This document shows, one piece after another, positions 29,106 through 30,512 of a stretch of DNA of 30,512 nt. A model generated the notes under the pieces. It was not told the origin of the DNA. It saw only the letters and a program-made list of their open reading frames with translations, and did not search any database. The position numbers were made by a program, and so were the translations under genes. Source of the DNA: Bog-159 sp035541265 (GTDB lineage: Bacteria; Acidobacteriota; Terriglobia; Bryobacterales; Bryobacteraceae); contig DATKNQ010000060.1 in the NCBI GenBank assembly GCA_035541265.1, positions 1 through 30,512 of the forward strand, read 5' to 3'. The first letter of the stretch is position 1. Each line of letters opens with the position of its first letter.

Positions 29106-30428
29106 GTGAAAGAAAGTTCACCTGCGCGCCAAAATCTGTCGCGACTGCTGATCGCGGGCTTCAGCCTGGTGATCGCACTGCTCCTGGCCGGCGCCTTTGT
29201 CGGCATCGGTAACATCCAGAGCATCAAGGAGAGCGCCACGCGCCTGGTTGCCGAGCAACAGGCTACGAATCGCCTGATCGAGGAAGTGCACCGCCAGCAG
29301 GCCAGCCTGACTGAAGTGTTCTCGACCCTGGCGCGCGATCCCGATTCACTGGACGCCGACCAGATTCTCTCGCAGTTGGATCAGGCCGACCACAACATCG
29401 ACGTGCTGGTCGCGGAAGGTGCGCAGACCCCGCAGCGCCGTCTCTTCGCGCAGCTCCGCCAAACGTCCGCCGCCTTCTCGGGCGAAGCACGCCGTCTGCT
29501 CAGCGTCGAAGAACCAGAAACGTTCTCGTCGCAGGCGCTGTTTCGGGATCATGAGGCGTTCATCTCGGTAGTCGACAAGCTCATTGAAGCGAATTACCGC
29601 CGGGCCGTCGCGGCGCAAAATCAGATCGACCTGCGTTCCGAGCGCATGATGCGGGAATCTGCCGCGTTCCTGGCCGCGTTCTTTGTCCTGGCGTTGGGCT
29701 GTTCGGTGCTGACCGTACGCCTGACCGGCCAACTGGCGCGCAAGATGGAATGGCAGGAGAGCGAACTGGGTCGCGTCTCATGGCAGATGCTCGAGGATCA
29801 GGAGAGCACCGCGCGCCGTTTCTCGCACGAGCTGCACGACGAACTCGGCCAATCGTTGACCGCGCTGAAGGCCAACCTCGGAGCGCTGGGCATGGATGGC
29901 GTCTCCGATCGCGCGCGCGTGGAAGACTGCCTCAAACTAGTGGACGAATCCATCGGCAACGTGCGCCAAATGTCGCAATTGCTGCGTCCCACGATCCTGG
30001 ACGACTTCGGACTGGAAGCCGGTCTGCGCTGGCTGACCGAGGGCTTCACGCACCGCACTGGTATCCAGGTGGAGTTCCAGTCGAATATCTCCGGGCGGCT
30101 GCCGGACGAAACCGAGACGCATCTCTTCCGCCTGACGCAGGAGGCGTTGACGAATGTCGCGCGGCATTCCGCCGCGCACGCGGTCTCCGTCACGCTCGAC
30201 GCGCAGGGCGCCCAGGTGCGGTTGACTATCCGTGACGACGGGCGCGGGTTGCCACCCGCTGGCGGACGGCCGCACGGCATGGGTATGATCGGGATGCGGG
30301 CGCGCGCGCGGAGCGTGGGCGGCGACCTGACCGTCCATTCGAAGCCGGGACAGGGAGTTGAGATTCAGGTGCGCGTGCCGGCGAACGGCGTCAAGCATGA
30401 GAGAGAAAATCCGCATCCTGTTGGCTGA
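29106..30428 (+). CDS. Membrane sensor histidine kinase, NarX/HisKA_3 type
   Basis: A 440-residue sensor kinase. Membrane helices at about 13-35 and 187-205 flank an exported helical sensing region of about 150 residues, rich in Gln/Glu/Leu and probably a four-helix bundle. The HisKA_3 motif is ARRFSHELHDELGQSL with phospho-acceptor H244, followed by RQMSQLLRPTILDDFGLEAGL. The ATPase domain has FRLTQEALTNVARHS (N-box), DDGRGLPP (G1) and GMIGMRARARSVGG (G2). The GTG at 29106 is the start; GGAG lies about 11 nt upstream. The response regulator gene begins before this gene ends, with 32 nt of overlap, making them an evident two-component pair. The signal is unknown; no nitrate-binding P-box is apparent. 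Confidence 0.93.
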   Translation: MKESSPARQNLSRLLIAGFSLVIALLLAGAFVGIGNIQSIKESATRLVAEQQATNRLIEEVHRQQASLTEVFSTLARDPDSLDADQILSQLDQADHNIDVLVAEGAQTPQRRLFAQLRQTSAAFSGEARRLLSVEEPETFSSQALFRDHEAFISVVDKLIEANYRRAVAAQNQIDLRSERMMRESAAFLAAFFVLALGCSVLTVRLTGQLARKMEWQESELGRVSWQMLEDQESTARRFSHELHDELGQSLTALKANLGALGMDGVSDRARVEDCLKLVDESIGNVRQMSQLLRPTILDDFGLEAGLRWLTEGFTHRTGIQVEFQSNISGRLPDETETHLFRLTQEALTNVARHSAAHAVSVTLDAQGAQVRLTIRDDGRGLPPAGGRPHGMGMIGMRARARSVGGDLTVHSKPGQGVEIQVRVPANGVKHERENPHPVG

Positions 30429-30512
30429 CGATCACGCGGTCGTGCGGCAGGGATTCAAGATGATCCTGGCCGCGCAGCCCGATATGGAGATCGTGGGCGA
30501 AGCCGGCAACGG
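30397..30512 (+). CDS. Response regulator, NarL/LuxR type (3' end cut by window)
   Basis: The first 38 codons of a receiver domain are visible: MREKIRILLADDHAVVRQGF, then a helix (KMILAAQPDMEIVGEAGN). The acidic pair in LADDH and the VVRQGF helix are typical of NarL/FixJ-family regulators, and the sensor kinase upstream is of the HisKA_3 class that normally partners them. The phospho-acceptor Asp and the DNA-binding domain lie beyond the right edge. The ATG overlaps the kinase gene by 32 nt in another frame. Confidence 0.9.
   Translation, partial: MREKIRILLADDHAVVRQGFKMILAAQPDMEIVGEAGN

Noticed and set aside
1..30512. CRISPR arrays, insertion sequences, phage genes, rRNA and tRNA
   Set aside because: No regularly spaced direct repeats, transposase or integrase motifs, or rRNA/tRNA sequences were seen anywhere in the window.

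Overview
The window is GC-rich, almost fully coding DNA from a bacterial chromosome. The gene content suggests an Acidobacteriota of the Solibacter/Bryobacter type. The clearest pointers are the paired DUF1592-type (c-heme) and DUF1552 genes, a secreted tannase/feruloyl-esterase-family protein, a FecR protein with WxxP-rich repeats and a Pro/Gln-rich tail, and a multidomain LigD. The lineage is inferred from gene families; no rRNA or tRNA is present to confirm it. No insertion sequence, phage, CRISPR array or other mobile element was found.

Layout. 1-5873 (+): the end of ligD (cut by the left edge), a YbjQ-family protein, then a tight envelope cluster (PgsA-like phosphatidyltransferase, small membrane protein, DUF218 protein, ABC half-transporter), closed by a GC-rich hairpin. 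5914-6468 (-): a secreted protein of unknown function. 6662-7288 (+): a YqgE/AlgH protein that unusually carries a signal peptide. 7293-7523 (-): a small Cys-containing protein. 7594-7757: a gene-free, strongly self-complementary stretch that may be a structured RNA. 7795-9672 (-): the FecR protein. 9715-14937 (-): a four-gene operon made of a small dehydrogenase-subunit-3-like protein, a GMC oxidoreductase, a ThDP (TPP) enzyme and a tannase-family esterase, joined by GTGA and ATGA overlaps. 14984-16207 (+): threonine synthase, whose end overlaps the next convergent gene.

16194-18951 (-): a PAS-PAS-HisKA_2 histidine kinase overlapping a REC-PAS protein whose C-terminus is a histidine-kinase module that has lost its key residues. 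19070-19936 (-): a secreted metallo-beta-lactamase-fold hydrolase. 19955-24547 (-): DUF1592 c-heme protein, DUF1552 Tat protein and a nucleoside-hydrolase-like protein, translationally coupled. 24599-25351 (+): a PxpA (LamB/YcsF) protein without PxpB/PxpC, ending in a perfect 12-bp hairpin. 25606-28624 (-): an MFS transporter and a large GT-C-like membrane protein. 28709-28900 (-): a 63-residue secreted Lys/Ala-rich peptide. 29106-30512 (+): a NarX-like sensor kinase overlapping a NarL/LuxR-type response regulator cut by the right edge.

The most interesting points are the degenerate kinase fused to an intact receiver, the four-gene oxidoreductase/ThDP/esterase operon, the exported AlgH, the candidate structured RNA, and a recurring arrangement in which a TANNNT box sits 6-10 nt before the start codon with no Shine-Dalgarno sequence. 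That arrangement suggests leaderless transcripts. All functional statements come from reading motifs by eye; no database search was run.
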